From contig JAMIIV010000226.1 in assembly GCA_035913415.1 (NCBI GenBank), forward strand, positions 1 to 28,891: a stretch of 28,891 bases of DNA. The letters run 5' to 3'. The notes beneath the pieces are model-generated. The model ran no database searches. It worked only from the letters and a program-made list of their open reading frames with translations, and was not told where the DNA came from. The translations under genes were made by a program, and so were the position numbers. Position 1 is the first letter of the stretch, and each line of letters begins with the position of its first letter. This DNA is from UBA5070 sp035913415. Lineage in GTDB: Bacteria; Fibrobacterota; Fibrobacteria; UBA5070. Positions 14,288 through 22,177 of this stretch are shown here, one piece after another.

Positions 14288-15577
14288 TCAGAAGGGGAGT
14301 TCGGGGTAGGCCCGACCCGACCAGTAAAACTCCCAGGCGAACGACCCGAAGGTGTATTCGATTTCTTCGAGGCTGAAGATCGCACCACCGGCCTGGGGGT
14401 TCTGCCGCGGTGGACACTTGTTCATCCCCAGGTTGTAGATGGTCATCAGGATCTCGGGGCGCTGGGAGAGGTCCACTCCCGCCTCGGCCCATTGGGCACG
14501 GATGCAACGCAGGCAAAGCGCCGCGTAGCGGTACGACCACAGATGGTTCCCGCTTTGCAGGCGGCGGGCGATTTCCTCGTCGGGGACGGAGTCCACCAGG
14601 TAGCGGAAGCGCGGTTCGCACCATTTGGACAGCTTGCGGACGGTCTCGGGTTTCACGCCGGTCACACCCATGGACAGGTTCCCGGTGGGGATGAATTGTC
14701 CGAACATCCGTTTGTAGCGGTCGCGGAACGATTCGGCCCGGCGCAACTGCTCGCACAGGGCAGGCAGGGCCACCAGGCGGGGTGACAGGTCCATTTCCCG
14801 CGCCGCGGCGAGGATGGCGGGGAGGTCGGCGCGCAAGGCCGCCATGGTGGAGTCCCACGCTTCTGTCCGGCTCCACTCGAAGACCGTGCCGGGGACCACC
14901 ACGTCGCGCGAGGAATCGATGGCCCGCAGCATGGTCGCCACCAGCAGGCCGTCGCCACTGTCGTCCAGAACCTTCCAGACCGCGGCGGCGTCGTCGGCCT
15001 GGTCGGCCAGAAGCGATTCGATGCGGCGGCGGGTGCGGATCTGCTGCATGAGGCCGTCTTCCATGCTGTGCAGGGCCGAGTCGACGCCGAAGGTGCGCGT
15101 CTCGGCGCGGCTGGCCGCACGGGTCCAGCCCAGCAGATGGGCCACCCCGGTGCCCGCGGGAATCATCACGGCCAAGGCGGGCACCAACAAGGCCGCGCGC
15201 CAGGGAATTTTGGTCGGTTCCGCGGGGCGGTTTTCCGTACCGGGTTCGAGTTCGCGCTGCAGCAGGTGCCACAAGGTCCAGGCGGCGCCGTTGCGGGAAG
15301 GGATCGCGGACACTTCCCGCAGCAGAGCGACCAGGCGTGCATCGCTGCTCTCGTCGGCCTCCAATCGGCGCAGCAGGCCGCCATCGGTGGCTTCGCGCAC
15401 CATGCGCGCCTCGAGAGGCGAGGCACGGTGCCCCACCACGGCAGCGAAGGCCTTGTGGAGCTGTGCCAGGTCGGGAAGCGGGCGCGGATCGAGGACGGTG
15501 CGGTCGGCGACCGCGACGCGATCATCGGGGTGGGGAAATCGAGGGCGACGACGGAACAGGGCTCGTAAGAATTTCAT
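14288..15577 (-). CDS. Single-pass membrane protein of unknown function, C-terminal domain perhaps lysozyme-like
   Basis: The family of this 429-residue protein is not recognised. An N-terminal cytosolic part of about 125 residues, basic at its start, precedes one membrane helix (about 126-149, AALLVPALAVMIPAGTGVAHLLG). The rest, about 280 residues, should lie outside the cytoplasm. The helical region 160-260 is rich in charged residues. From about 265 the sequence loosely recalls goose-type lysozyme or transglycosylase folds: Glu276/Glu281, GNLSMGVTGVKPETVRKL (299-316), an Arg/Tyr-rich helix YRYAALCLRCIRAQW and TIYNLGMNKCPP (379-390). It ends AWEFYWSGRAYPELPF. The N-terminal part before a single helix also recalls anti-sigma factors. 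Neither reading is secure. The CBM-Hcp gene is 155 nt downstream on the same strand. Confidence 0.7.
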   Translation of the reverse strand: MKFLRALFRRRPRFPHPDDRVAVADRTVLDPRPLPDLAQLHKAFAAVVGHRASPLEARMVREATDGGLLRRLEADESSDARLVALLREVSAIPSRNGAAWTLWHLLQRELEPGTENRPAEPTKIPWRAALLVPALAVMIPAGTGVAHLLGWTRAASRAETRTFGVDSALHSMEDGLMQQIRTRRRIESLLADQADDAAAVWKVLDDSGDGLLVATMLRAIDSSRDVVVPGTVFEWSRTEAWDSTMAALRADLPAILAAAREMDLSPRLVALPALCEQLRRAESFRDRYKRMFGQFIPTGNLSMGVTGVKPETVRKLSKWCEPRFRYLVDSVPDEEIARRLQSGNHLWSYRYAALCLRCIRAQWAEAGVDLSQRPEILMTIYNLGMNKCPPRQNPQAGGAIFSLEEIEYTFGSFAWEFYWSGRAYPELPF

Positions 15578-15787
15578 GAGATGGTGGGCCGCGGGGACGG
15601 TGCGGCCAAGTGGAAGCGATGAATGGTTGTGATCAGGAAACGGAAATGCGGACGGAAATGTGGTTCATCGCGGAGCTGTTGGCATGGGGGATTCGCAAGC
15701 ATCGACATGGTGAGACCCTGGCCGGTGTCGGGGATGCACCGGCTCACGGGACGAGCCTACCATTCCTGGAGAGGGGATGTCAAGTGG

Positions 15788-15809
15788 ACGGAAACGGCGT
15801 GGTTTCCGT
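15788..15809 (-). terminator. Hairpin after the rlmI-like gene, candidate operon terminator
   Basis: ACGGAAAC (15788-15795) pairs perfectly with GTTTCCGT (15802-15809) around a 6-nt loop, 16 nt past the stop codon of the last gene in the five-gene operon. The following minus-strand bases include only scattered T, so efficiency is uncertain. Confidence 0.45.
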
Positions 15810-15824
15810 TCCAGCCCGCCTCGA

Positions 15825-17000
15825 TCAGTCGACGTCCCAGATCAGGACCTTCAGGTATTCGGTTTCCGGCATGGAAGGATGCACGGGATGGTCGGGGGCC
15901 GCGCCGAAATGTGCCAGCAACCGGGCGGCGCGGCGGTCCTTGCGGAAGACCTGGCCCACGGCGTGGCGGAAGTCTTCCAGGGGCACCAGACCCGAACACG
16001 AGCAGGTCACGAGGGTGCCGCCCGGAGCGAGCACCCGCAGCCCCAGGCGGGCCAGTTTGTGGTACCCGGCCAGCGCCTGTTCGATGGTCTTGCGGGACTT
16101 GGCGAAGGCGGGTGGATCCAGCACGACGACATCGAAGGTCCGGCCTTCGGCGGCCAGGCGCTCGAGGGTCTGGAAGGCGTCGCCTTGCAGGAGCTCGGGG
16201 GCGCCGGCCAGGCCGGAGCGCGTCCAGCCGTCGCGGGCCAGGCCCAGCGCGGTGGCGTCGGAGTCGACGAAGGCCACCGACGTGGCGCCGGCGCGGGCGG
16301 CGCACAGCCCCCATCCGCCGGTGTAGCTGCAGACGTCCAGGACGGACCGACCAGCGGCCAGCGGGGCCAGCCAACGGCGATTGAGGGTCTGGTCCAGGAA
16401 AAATCCCGTCTTCTGTCCGCCCGCCAGAGGGGCCGCGGCCAGCACGCCGTCCATCAGGGGGATCCAAGCCAGATCGGAAGGGGTGCCGTGCACGATCTCT
16501 TCGGTGGGCAGGCCTTCCAGGGCTCGGGCGCGGGTGTCGCCCAAGCGGCGCACGCCCGCGAATCCGAGGTTCAGGAGGGCCTGGGCGATGACGGGAGCGC
16601 GGCGTTCCATGGCCGCCGTCTGGGCGGCCACCACGGCGGTGTCGCCGAAGACGTCGATGGTCAGACCGGGAAGCAGGTCGGCGTCGGCGTTCACGAGGCG
16701 ACAGAAATTGTCTGAGCCGGTCCAGGCGCGGCGCTTGGCGCGCAGGCGGCCCAGGGTGTCGGCCCACCAGGAGACGTCGGGGTCGGAGACGCGCAGCAGC
16801 GGCTGGAGCCGCGCGGCGATCAGGGTGCCGGGATGGGTGTCGGCGACCCCCAGGTCGCGGCCCTGCGCCGAGAACAGGCGGCGGGTTTCGCCGGGTTCGG
16901 GGCGGTCGGAACGCTTCCAGTCGATCTCGTTGGAAAAGGCCCACAGGTGGCCGGCCGTGAGGCGGCGGTCCTCGCGGGGCAGCAGGAAGAGCGGATTCAT
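15825..17000 (-). CDS. RlmI-family class I SAM-dependent rRNA cytosine methyltransferase
   Basis: The 391-residue protein belongs to the COG1092 family; its best-known member RlmI methylates C1962 of 23S rRNA. An N-terminal PUA-like RNA-binding part (about 1-75; LLPREDRRLTAGHLWAFSNEI) and a linking domain (NADADLLPGLTIDVFGD, 104-120) precede the Rossmann methyltransferase. Its motifs are GGQKTGFFLDQ (194-204), SAM-binding VLDVCSYTGGWGLCAARAGA (220-239), FVDSDATAL and active-site VVLDPPAFAKSRK (292-304). The start at 17000 overlaps the stop of the rluD-like gene as ATGA; the frame is open further upstream but without support. Pairing with a pseudouridine synthase makes an rRNA modification pair. 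Last gene of the operon. Confidence 0.92.
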   Translation of the reverse strand: MNPLFLLPREDRRLTAGHLWAFSNEIDWKRSDRPEPGETRRLFSAQGRDLGVADTHPGTLIAARLQPLLRVSDPDVSWWADTLGRLRAKRRAWTGSDNFCRLVNADADLLPGLTIDVFGDTAVVAAQTAAMERRAPVIAQALLNLGFAGVRRLGDTRARALEGLPTEEIVHGTPSDLAWIPLMDGVLAAAPLAGGQKTGFFLDQTLNRRWLAPLAAGRSVLDVCSYTGGWGLCAARAGATSVAFVDSDATALGLARDGWTRSGLAGAPELLQGDAFQTLERLAAEGRTFDVVVLDPPAFAKSRKTIEQALAGYHKLARLGLRVLAPGGTLVTCSCSGLVPLEDFRHAVGQVFRKDRRAARLLAHFGAAPDHPVHPSMPETEYLKVLIWDVD

Positions 17001-17974
17001 GGAGTCTCCGGAAAGGCCGCGGACACCGCGGCCTGGAAGTCGGAAGGCCACTCCGAATGGAAGGTCAGTTCCTGTCCGTCGGGGTGGATGAAGCGGATCT
17101 CGCGGGCGTGCAGGCACTGCCGGGCGAGGGGAGCGAGGATGGCGCGCGCGTGGGCGCGTTCCATGGGTTGGATCTGCCCCAGGCGCGCGGCGTCGCCGCC
17201 GTAGAGGGGGTCTCCGACGACGGGGCAGCCGCGGTGGGCCAGATGGACGCGGATCTGGTGGGTGCGGCCCGTTTCGAGGCGGCATTCCAGCAGGCTGGCG
17301 GGAGCACCGGGGCGCAGGGTGCGCACGTTGGTGGCCGCCGTGCGGCCGTCGGGCACCACGGCCATGCGGGTGCGGTGTTCGTACGAACGCCCGATGGGGG
17401 CGTCGATGCGCTGGTCTTCGGGGCAGCCCCAGACCAACGCGTGGTACACGCGGGTGAGCGAGCGGTCCAGAAGCTGCGCGGCCAGGAAGCGGTGGGCCTC
17501 GTCGTCGCGGGCCACCACCATCAGGCCCGAGGTGTCGCGATCGAGGCGGTGCACGATGCCCGGACGTTGCGAGCCGTTCAAGCCCGAGAGGGCCGCGAAG
17601 CGAAAGCGCAGCGCGTTGGCCAGGGTGCCGTCGGGGCAGCCCGCACCCGGATGCACGGTCAGACCGGCGGGTTTGTCGATCACCAGCATGCGGTCGTCTT
17701 CGTACACGATGGACAACGGGATGTCCTGGGGCACCAGGGTGCTTTCGCCGCTATCCGCAGGCAGCGCCTGCGACTCGAGTTCGATCCAGGAGCCGGGTTC
17801 CAGGCGCCAGGAATTGCGGCGCACGACGCCGTCGACCTTGACGTGTCCGGCCTTGATCCATTCCTGGACGCGGGTGCGGGACAGCGAGGGGAAGCGGTCG
17901 GCCAGATGGCGGTCCAGGCGCGTCTCCTCGGCATCCTCCTCGACGATCCAGCGTTCCCGAGACGTCTCGGTCAC
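16997..17974 (-). CDS. RluD/RluA-family 23S rRNA pseudouridine synthase
   Basis: Converts specific uridines of large-subunit rRNA to pseudouridine. The 325-residue protein has an N-terminal S4 RNA-binding domain (about 17-75; RLDRHLADRFPSLSRTRVQEWI) and the catalytic domain with DDRMLVIDKPAGLTVHPG (93-110), GIVHRLDRDTSGLMVVAR (139-156; catalytic Asp145) and LETGRTHQIRVHLAHRGCPVVGDPLYGG. This matches the RluD subgroup by order and length. It begins with GTG at 17974, which overlaps the TGA of lspA (GTGA), and ends within the start of the methyltransferase gene (ATGA). Placement directly after lspA is the usual bacterial arrangement (lspA-rluD). Confidence 0.94.
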   Translation of the reverse strand: MTETSRERWIVEEDAEETRLDRHLADRFPSLSRTRVQEWIKAGHVKVDGVVRRNSWRLEPGSWIELESQALPADSGESTLVPQDIPLSIVYEDDRMLVIDKPAGLTVHPGAGCPDGTLANALRFRFAALSGLNGSQRPGIVHRLDRDTSGLMVVARDDEAHRFLAAQLLDRSLTRVYHALVWGCPEDQRIDAPIGRSYEHRTRMAVVPDGRTAATNVRTLRPGAPASLLECRLETGRTHQIRVHLAHRGCPVVGDPLYGGDAARLGQIQPMERAHARAILAPLARQCLHAREIRFIHPDGQELTFHSEWPSDFQAAVSAAFPETP

Positions 17975-18636
17975 GCGTCCTTGCCGCCGCTGTGCGAGGT
18001 CAGTTCCGCACGATCGGACGGGGTCATGGTGGCCTCCAGGCCGTCGCGCGGCGCGGGGCCGGGGACCTGGATGCGGGGGCCGATCCCCGAGGGGGTGTCC
18101 ACCCAGGTGGTGCGGCGCTTTTCAAGAACCCATTCGCCCAGCAACAGGATTCCCACCCCGGTGCAGATGGCGACATCGGCGATGTTGAACGTGGGCCAGC
18201 GCCAGGCGATGCCGGGGATGCCCACCGAGACGAAGTCGACCACATGGTCCAGGCGCCAACGGTCGATCAGGTTGCCCAAAGCTCCCGCGCCGATGCAGAT
18301 GGCACCCGAGCGCAGCAGAGGCTCGGGATGGCGTCGACCGTAGAGAAACAGGAAGACCAGCGCCACCAGGGTGAGCACGGTGAAGAACACCGTGGGCGAC
18401 AGGAAGGGCGCGAGTTTCTGGGGAGTCAGGCTGAAGGCCGAACCGGGATTGTAGGCGATGAAGAACCAGAGCCAGTCGCCCAGCGCGCGGCGGGCGTGAT
18501 CGGAGACCAGGATGCCGTCGCGCATCTGGTCGCCCATGGCCGACACCGCGTAGATCTTGGTGGCTTGGTCGGCCAGGACCAGCACGGGAAACAGGGCCGG
18601 CAGCCACAGCCGGGACAAAAGCGACTTGGTCTTCAA
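17971..18636 (-). CDS. lspA: Lipoprotein signal peptidase (signal peptidase II)
   Basis: Cuts the signal peptide from diacylated prolipoproteins in the inner membrane. Four membrane helices are visible (about 9-28, 55-70, 82-99, 152-168). Conserved family residues include ADQATK (22-27), AYNPGSAFSL (61-70), GAGALGNLIDRWR (116-128), VVDF with catalytic Asp134 and TFNIADVAI with catalytic Asp154. The start is TTG at 18636: it overlaps the TGA of the upstream gene as TTGA, and GGAG lies 8 nt before it. At 221 residues it is longer than the usual 160-170 because of a C-terminal tail of about 50 polar, Pro/Ser-rich residues beyond the last helix, probably cytosolic and disordered. Globomycin would be expected to inhibit it. 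Confidence 0.95.
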   Translation of the reverse strand: MKTKSLLSRLWLPALFPVLVLADQATKIYAVSAMGDQMRDGILVSDHARRALGDWLWFFIAYNPGSAFSLTPQKLAPFLSPTVFFTVLTLVALVFLFLYGRRHPEPLLRSGAICIGAGALGNLIDRWRLDHVVDFVSVGIPGIAWRWPTFNIADVAICTGVGILLLGEWVLEKRRTTWVDTPSGIGPRIQVPGPAPRDGLEATMTPSDRAELTSHSGGKDA

Positions 18637-19733
18637 GGAGCGGTCTCCGGGAGGAGGCGACGGAGTTTGCGGTTGCGCAGGTGGAACAGACCCTTCAGGA
18701 GCGTGTTCGACCAGCAGGTCGCGGCCGTGCTGTAGAGGATGAATTTCACGCGGTTGCGGGAAATCTTGAGGCGGCGTGCGGGATCGAGGGCCTCGGCGGG
18801 ACGTTCGGCCAAAAGCACCAGGGAGTCTTGGGCCATCAGGAGGGGCCACAGGCAGAACAGGCGCAGCCGTGATGCCGTGCGGGGCAGATCCAGGACGTAG
18901 CGCTGGGCTTCCAGGAGTTCCTTCTGGGCCATGCGGAGCAATTCGGCCAAAGCCGCGGCGCCCTGGGCTCGGAAGGCGGGATCCGGGAGGCGTTCGGCGG
19001 TGGTGCCGTGGGCTTCGACGAGTTCGTCGGGAAGGAAAACCGTGTGGCGCAGCCAGTCGGCGGGAACGTCGCGAGCGATGTTCACCAGTTGCAGACCCAG
19101 TCCGAACGACACGGCGCGCGAGCGCAGGGCTTCGGCGCGTTTGTCGGGCATGGGGTGCTGCCAGCGGAACAGGTCGCAGAGCATCAGACCTACGGTCCCG
19201 GCCACGAAATAGCAGTAGTCGAGCAGTTCGCGTCGGGTGCGCAGCCGGAACCAGCCGTTTTCCTCGCGGCGCAGGGCGTAGTGGACCATGCCGCCGCACA
19301 TCTCGCGCACGCGGGTCTCGATGGGAAGGCGGACCTCTGCCGGAAGGTGCGCGTGCCGCAGGAAGACCAGATGGGCGTGGGCGGTCAGGAAGCGGTCGGG
19401 ATGGGCGTCGTCCTTCCAGTCTTCGGGAAGAAGCGCCTGGAAAGCCTCGATTTCGGATTCGTCGGGACCGGCGGGCTGGAAGCAGCGCACGAACTGCTCC
19501 AGCAGGGCCTGGCGGGCGGCGGGCTCCATGGCGCGATCGTCTTCGACGGTGTCGGCGATGCGGCAGAACAGGTAGGCCAGGCGCACGGGCTCTTCCAGCG
19601 TCTGGGGCAGGACCCGGATGTTCAGCGCGAAGGTGCGCGACACCAGGCCGAGCCAGGCGCGACAAAATTCATCGGCGACGGAGGTGTCGCCGCGCAGGAC
19701 GCGGTCGCGGATGCCCTTGTGAAGTGGAAGCAC
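18633..19733 (-). CDS. Squalene/phytoene synthase-family enzyme
   Basis: Enzymes of this family join two prenyl diphosphates head to head to make squalene (from farnesyl diphosphate) or phytoene (from geranylgeranyl diphosphate). In the 366-residue product the two Asp-rich Mg-diphosphate motifs are present: DTVED (61-65) and RDVPAD (221-226). SRTFALNIRVLP (32-43), YCYFVAGTVGLMLCDLF (173-189) and VSFGLGLQLVNIARD also fit. The wording around SRTFAL and the first motif is closer to squalene synthases than to CrtB, so a hopanoid or sterol precursor role is more likely than carotenoids; this is inference, as no desaturase or cyclase lies nearby. No squalene-synthase-type C-terminal membrane anchor is obvious. 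The GTG start at 19733 lacks a good ribosome site. Confidence 0.85.
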   Translation of the reverse strand: MLPLHKGIRDRVLRGDTSVADEFCRAWLGLVSRTFALNIRVLPQTLEEPVRLAYLFCRIADTVEDDRAMEPAARQALLEQFVRCFQPAGPDESEIEAFQALLPEDWKDDAHPDRFLTAHAHLVFLRHAHLPAEVRLPIETRVREMCGGMVHYALRREENGWFRLRTRRELLDYCYFVAGTVGLMLCDLFRWQHPMPDKRAEALRSRAVSFGLGLQLVNIARDVPADWLRHTVFLPDELVEAHGTTAERLPDPAFRAQGAAALAELLRMAQKELLEAQRYVLDLPRTASRLRLFCLWPLLMAQDSLVLLAERPAEALDPARRLKISRNRVKFILYSTAATCWSNTLLKGLFHLRNRKLRRLLPETAP

Positions 19734-19763
19734 GGGGCGGAAAGATAGGAGTTCCCCGCGACC

Positions 19764-20174
19764 TCAGCGGTCGGGGGGCAGCAGATCGGCCAGCAAGCGG
19801 CGCAGGAACGGTTCCACCGCATGCGCACAGTCGTCGATGTGACGGGCCTGGTCGAGAATGATCTGGTCGCGGTGGCTTTGGGCGTTTTGCCGCAACCATT
19901 CCGCCACGAGCTTCTGGCGATCGCTGGCGGGCAGCTTCTCGAGTTCGGCGTCGAGGGCGCGGCGGATGTGTTCGGCCTGGGCCTTCATGTACGAAGGCAT
20001 GTCGAAGGGCTGGTTCAGGCGGATCACGAAGAACTTGGCCAAGGCCACCAGCGGCAGATCGGGAGTGACACCCAGGAATTCGGTGACAAAGGCACGCCAG
20101 GCCTCGACATGGGCCTGGAAGTACTTCTCGATCTGGTGTTGCAGATCGGTCTTGTCGCCGGCAGGTTCGGACAT
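19764..20174 (-). CDS. Small helical protein of unknown function
   Basis: A 136-residue protein, not recognised. It is almost wholly alpha-helical by inspection, rich in Leu, Ala, Arg and Asp, with no signal peptide or membrane segment. A conserved-looking central stretch reads AKFFVIRLNQPFDMPSYM (about 47-64), followed by amphipathic helices with charged faces and a basic C-terminal end (EPFLRRLLADLLPPDR). The ATG at 20174 is set by AGGAG 5 nt before it; the frame is open 22 codons further upstream without any ribosome site. It is the first gene of the five-gene operon, 30 nt before the squalene synthase-family gene, so a role with membrane lipids is possible but unproven. Confidence 0.75.
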   Translation of the reverse strand: MSEPAGDKTDLQHQIEKYFQAHVEAWRAFVTEFLGVTPDLPLVALAKFFVIRLNQPFDMPSYMKAQAEHIRRALDAELEKLPASDRQKLVAEWLRQNAQSHRDQIILDQARHIDDCAHAVEPFLRRLLADLLPPDR

Positions 20175-20306
20175 TCGGTCTCCTGGCGAAATAGGTAATC
20201 GCTTCCGGCCGATCCGTCGACATGCAGGTGTTGGATCCAAGCGCGGCGGGGGGGGGCAGACCCACCGCGGGGAAACCGGCGGCGCCGCCCCTTCCGCTTC
20301 GGGGGA

Positions 20307-21647
20307 TCAGTGGGTCAGGATGGTTCGCGCATGGATACCCGACCGAGCCACGTACAATCCAGCGGGCAGTCCGCGCAGGGAAAGGGCGTGGCCGGTCGGG
20401 ACCTGGCGCGAGGTGCGAATTTCCGAACCGGACAGGTCATGGAGGGTGATGGGGGCCTCCGCCTCGAGGCGCTGTCCCACCTGTCCGAGTCGGCTGCGGT
20501 CCGGAGCGGGGCGCTGCAGGGAGACGGGGATCGGAGCGGCAGCGACGATTGCCTGGATGACGTTGGGATGGACGCGCTTTCCGGTGGAGCGGGCGAACAA
20601 TCCCAGACCCAGGGCACCCGTTCCGCCGTTGTCCCAGTAGAAGGGGAGGGCCCCGGTCTTGACAGCGGCTTGGGTGACGTATTTGTTCCACGCCACGCGG
20701 TAGGTCTCGAAGCCTGCGAGGTCCCGGTTGATCACGCCGTATTCACCCAGCACAACCGGGTAGCCTTTGTCCGCGAAGACTGTCTTCATCCGGCCGAACT
20801 GCGTGTCCACCCAGGATTCCGCACCCCAACTGGCGACCTTCGAGGGATCCGTGGCGCTGGCCCCCCATTGGGTGATCGTGCTCGATTCCTTGAGTGTGAA
20901 TTCGTATGGGTCGTAGAAATGGACCTCGACCATCATGCGTTTCTGGGTCTCATCCGTCGGGATCTTCAGGAAGTTCACCGCGTGGTCGATGTTCGTGTTG
21001 AATGCCTGGACCACCAGGTAACGGTACGTGTTGCGCCCTCCGGTGGAGCGCACGGTCTTCACGAACAGTTGGTTGTAGCCGTTCTGGACCTCCACGTATT
21101 CGCTGGTGGGGGTGCCATAGTCGCCATCGACCATGACTTCGTTGGTCCCCGCGAACACGAGCTTGGGGCCGTAGTCCCGGAATCGCACGGCGACCTGTTT
21201 CCAGATGGCCGCCAGGCGCTTGTTGGCTTCCGCCTGGGCCGCCTTGGTTGGCTGCAGCCAACCGCCGTCCCAATGTTCGTTCAAGATGACGTACATGTCC
21301 CGTTTGAGGGCGTAGTTGACGACCTCTTCCACCCGGGTCATCCAAGCGGGATCGATGGCGTAGGTCGCCGCGTTGGAGAAACGGCTCCAAGCGACGGGCA
21401 GACGGATGGCGTTGAAACCGGCGGCTTTGACCGAATCGATGAGGGTCTGGGAAATCTTGGGGTTCCCCCAGTTGCTCTCGCCTCCGGTGGCCTCCAGGGA
21501 GTTGCCCGCGTTCCATCCCACGCGGATGCCGCGCGCGAACTCCGTGGCCGTGAGGGTGCCCATATCCGCGATGTTGGGGGCGATGCTGTCCGATTGGGCA
21601 CGCGCCAAGACGGACAAGAGCAGGGCGGTGGCGATGGCAAGTCTCAT
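20307..21647 (-). CDS. Secreted GH5 endoglucanase with C-terminal sorting-like tail
   Basis: Hydrolyses internal beta-1,4-glucan bonds outside the cell. The 446-residue protein has a Sec signal peptide (about 1-17, IATALLLSVLARA) and a GH5 barrel (about 28-385) with GWNAGNSLEATGG (44-56), FNAIRLPVAW (78-87), NEHWDGGW (123-130), acid/base Glu170 in FAGTNEVM and nucleophile Glu302 in VVLGEYGV; HFYDPYEFT and PFYWDNGG are further GH5 marks. The last 60 residues (ITLHDLSGSEIRTSRQVP to the end) form the short tail shared with neighbouring enzymes. No binding module is present. GGAG lies 7 nt before the ATG. It diverges from the second GH5 gene across 530 bp. Specificity within GH5 (cellulose, lichenan, mannan) cannot be settled from sequence alone. 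Confidence 0.93.
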   Translation of the reverse strand: MRLAIATALLLSVLARAQSDSIAPNIADMGTLTATEFARGIRVGWNAGNSLEATGGESNWGNPKISQTLIDSVKAAGFNAIRLPVAWSRFSNAATYAIDPAWMTRVEEVVNYALKRDMYVILNEHWDGGWLQPTKAAQAEANKRLAAIWKQVAVRFRDYGPKLVFAGTNEVMVDGDYGTPTSEYVEVQNGYNQLFVKTVRSTGGRNTYRYLVVQAFNTNIDHAVNFLKIPTDETQKRMMVEVHFYDPYEFTLKESSTITQWGASATDPSKVASWGAESWVDTQFGRMKTVFADKGYPVVLGEYGVINRDLAGFETYRVAWNKYVTQAAVKTGALPFYWDNGGTGALGLGLFARSTGKRVHPNVIQAIVAAAPIPVSLQRPAPDRSRLGQVGQRLEAEAPITLHDLSGSEIRTSRQVPTGHALSLRGLPAGLYVARSGIHARTILTH

Positions 21648-22177
21648 GGAGGGGCTCCCAGGGGTTGGGTGAGGATGGAGGTTACGTGGCAGGTCCGGTG
21701 CGCGCGCTCCGATTGCGAAACCCAAGGAAAACCGCGGTGGTGGTGCACGGCCATGTTGCGGCTCAGGATGGAGTCCGGCCGAACGGAAAGCCGGGGCGAT
21801 CCGAACGACAATCCTGGTTCGGACGGTGGCCTTCGGAAGGACCGTGGAGACGGGTCGATTCCCTTTCTAGAAACGATCCTCGCTCATCCCTGGAAAGTCG
21901 CAGAAAACCGGTGTCGTGGGATCGGGGGCTGGTAGCCCTGGATCTGCCAGGAATTCTCGGCGTAGATGCGGTTGTCCGACCGAGAAAACAATGCCCGTTT
22001 CCAGCCCGGCGGGAGTCGAGCATCCCGTGTTAGGCTTGTCCCTCGCGGATGGAAATGGTCCGCGCGAGACCCGGCTCCCGACTCCTCCGATCTGACAGAA
22101 TCCGTCTGCCAGGTCGGAGGGGTTCGACCGGATTCCCGTGACCCGGGTGAACAACCCTCGAGGAACAAGGAGTCAAG
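21648..22177. promoter_or_regulatory. 530-bp divergent intergenic region between the two GH5 genes
   Basis: No convincing gene is seen here. The region should hold promoters for both GH5 genes. Visible structure: a 7-bp hairpin TCCGAAC/GTTCGGA near 21799-21822, a more AT-rich stretch near 21860-22000, and the long imperfect hairpin at 22081-22123 listed separately. The 3' end carries AAGGAG 5 nt before the ATG of the plus-strand GH5 gene. Clear -35/-10 pairs could not be assigned. Confidence 0.5.
22081..22123 (+). promoter_or_regulatory. Long imperfect hairpin in the leader of the plus-strand GH5 gene
   Basis: Arms 22081-22099 and 22105-22123 can pair over 19 positions around the 5-nt loop ATCCG, with two G-U wobbles and one A-C mismatch in the plus-strand RNA. 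It ends 54 nt before the GH5 ATG. No gene lies upstream on this strand, so it is not an obvious terminator; a 5'-leader control structure or a protein operator is more likely. Confidence 0.6.

Noticed and set aside
20278..20289. 12-bp palindrome GGCGGCGCCGCC downstream of the minus-strand GH5 gene as a terminator
   Set aside because: There is no loop or T-run, and such palindromes arise easily in GC-rich sequence.
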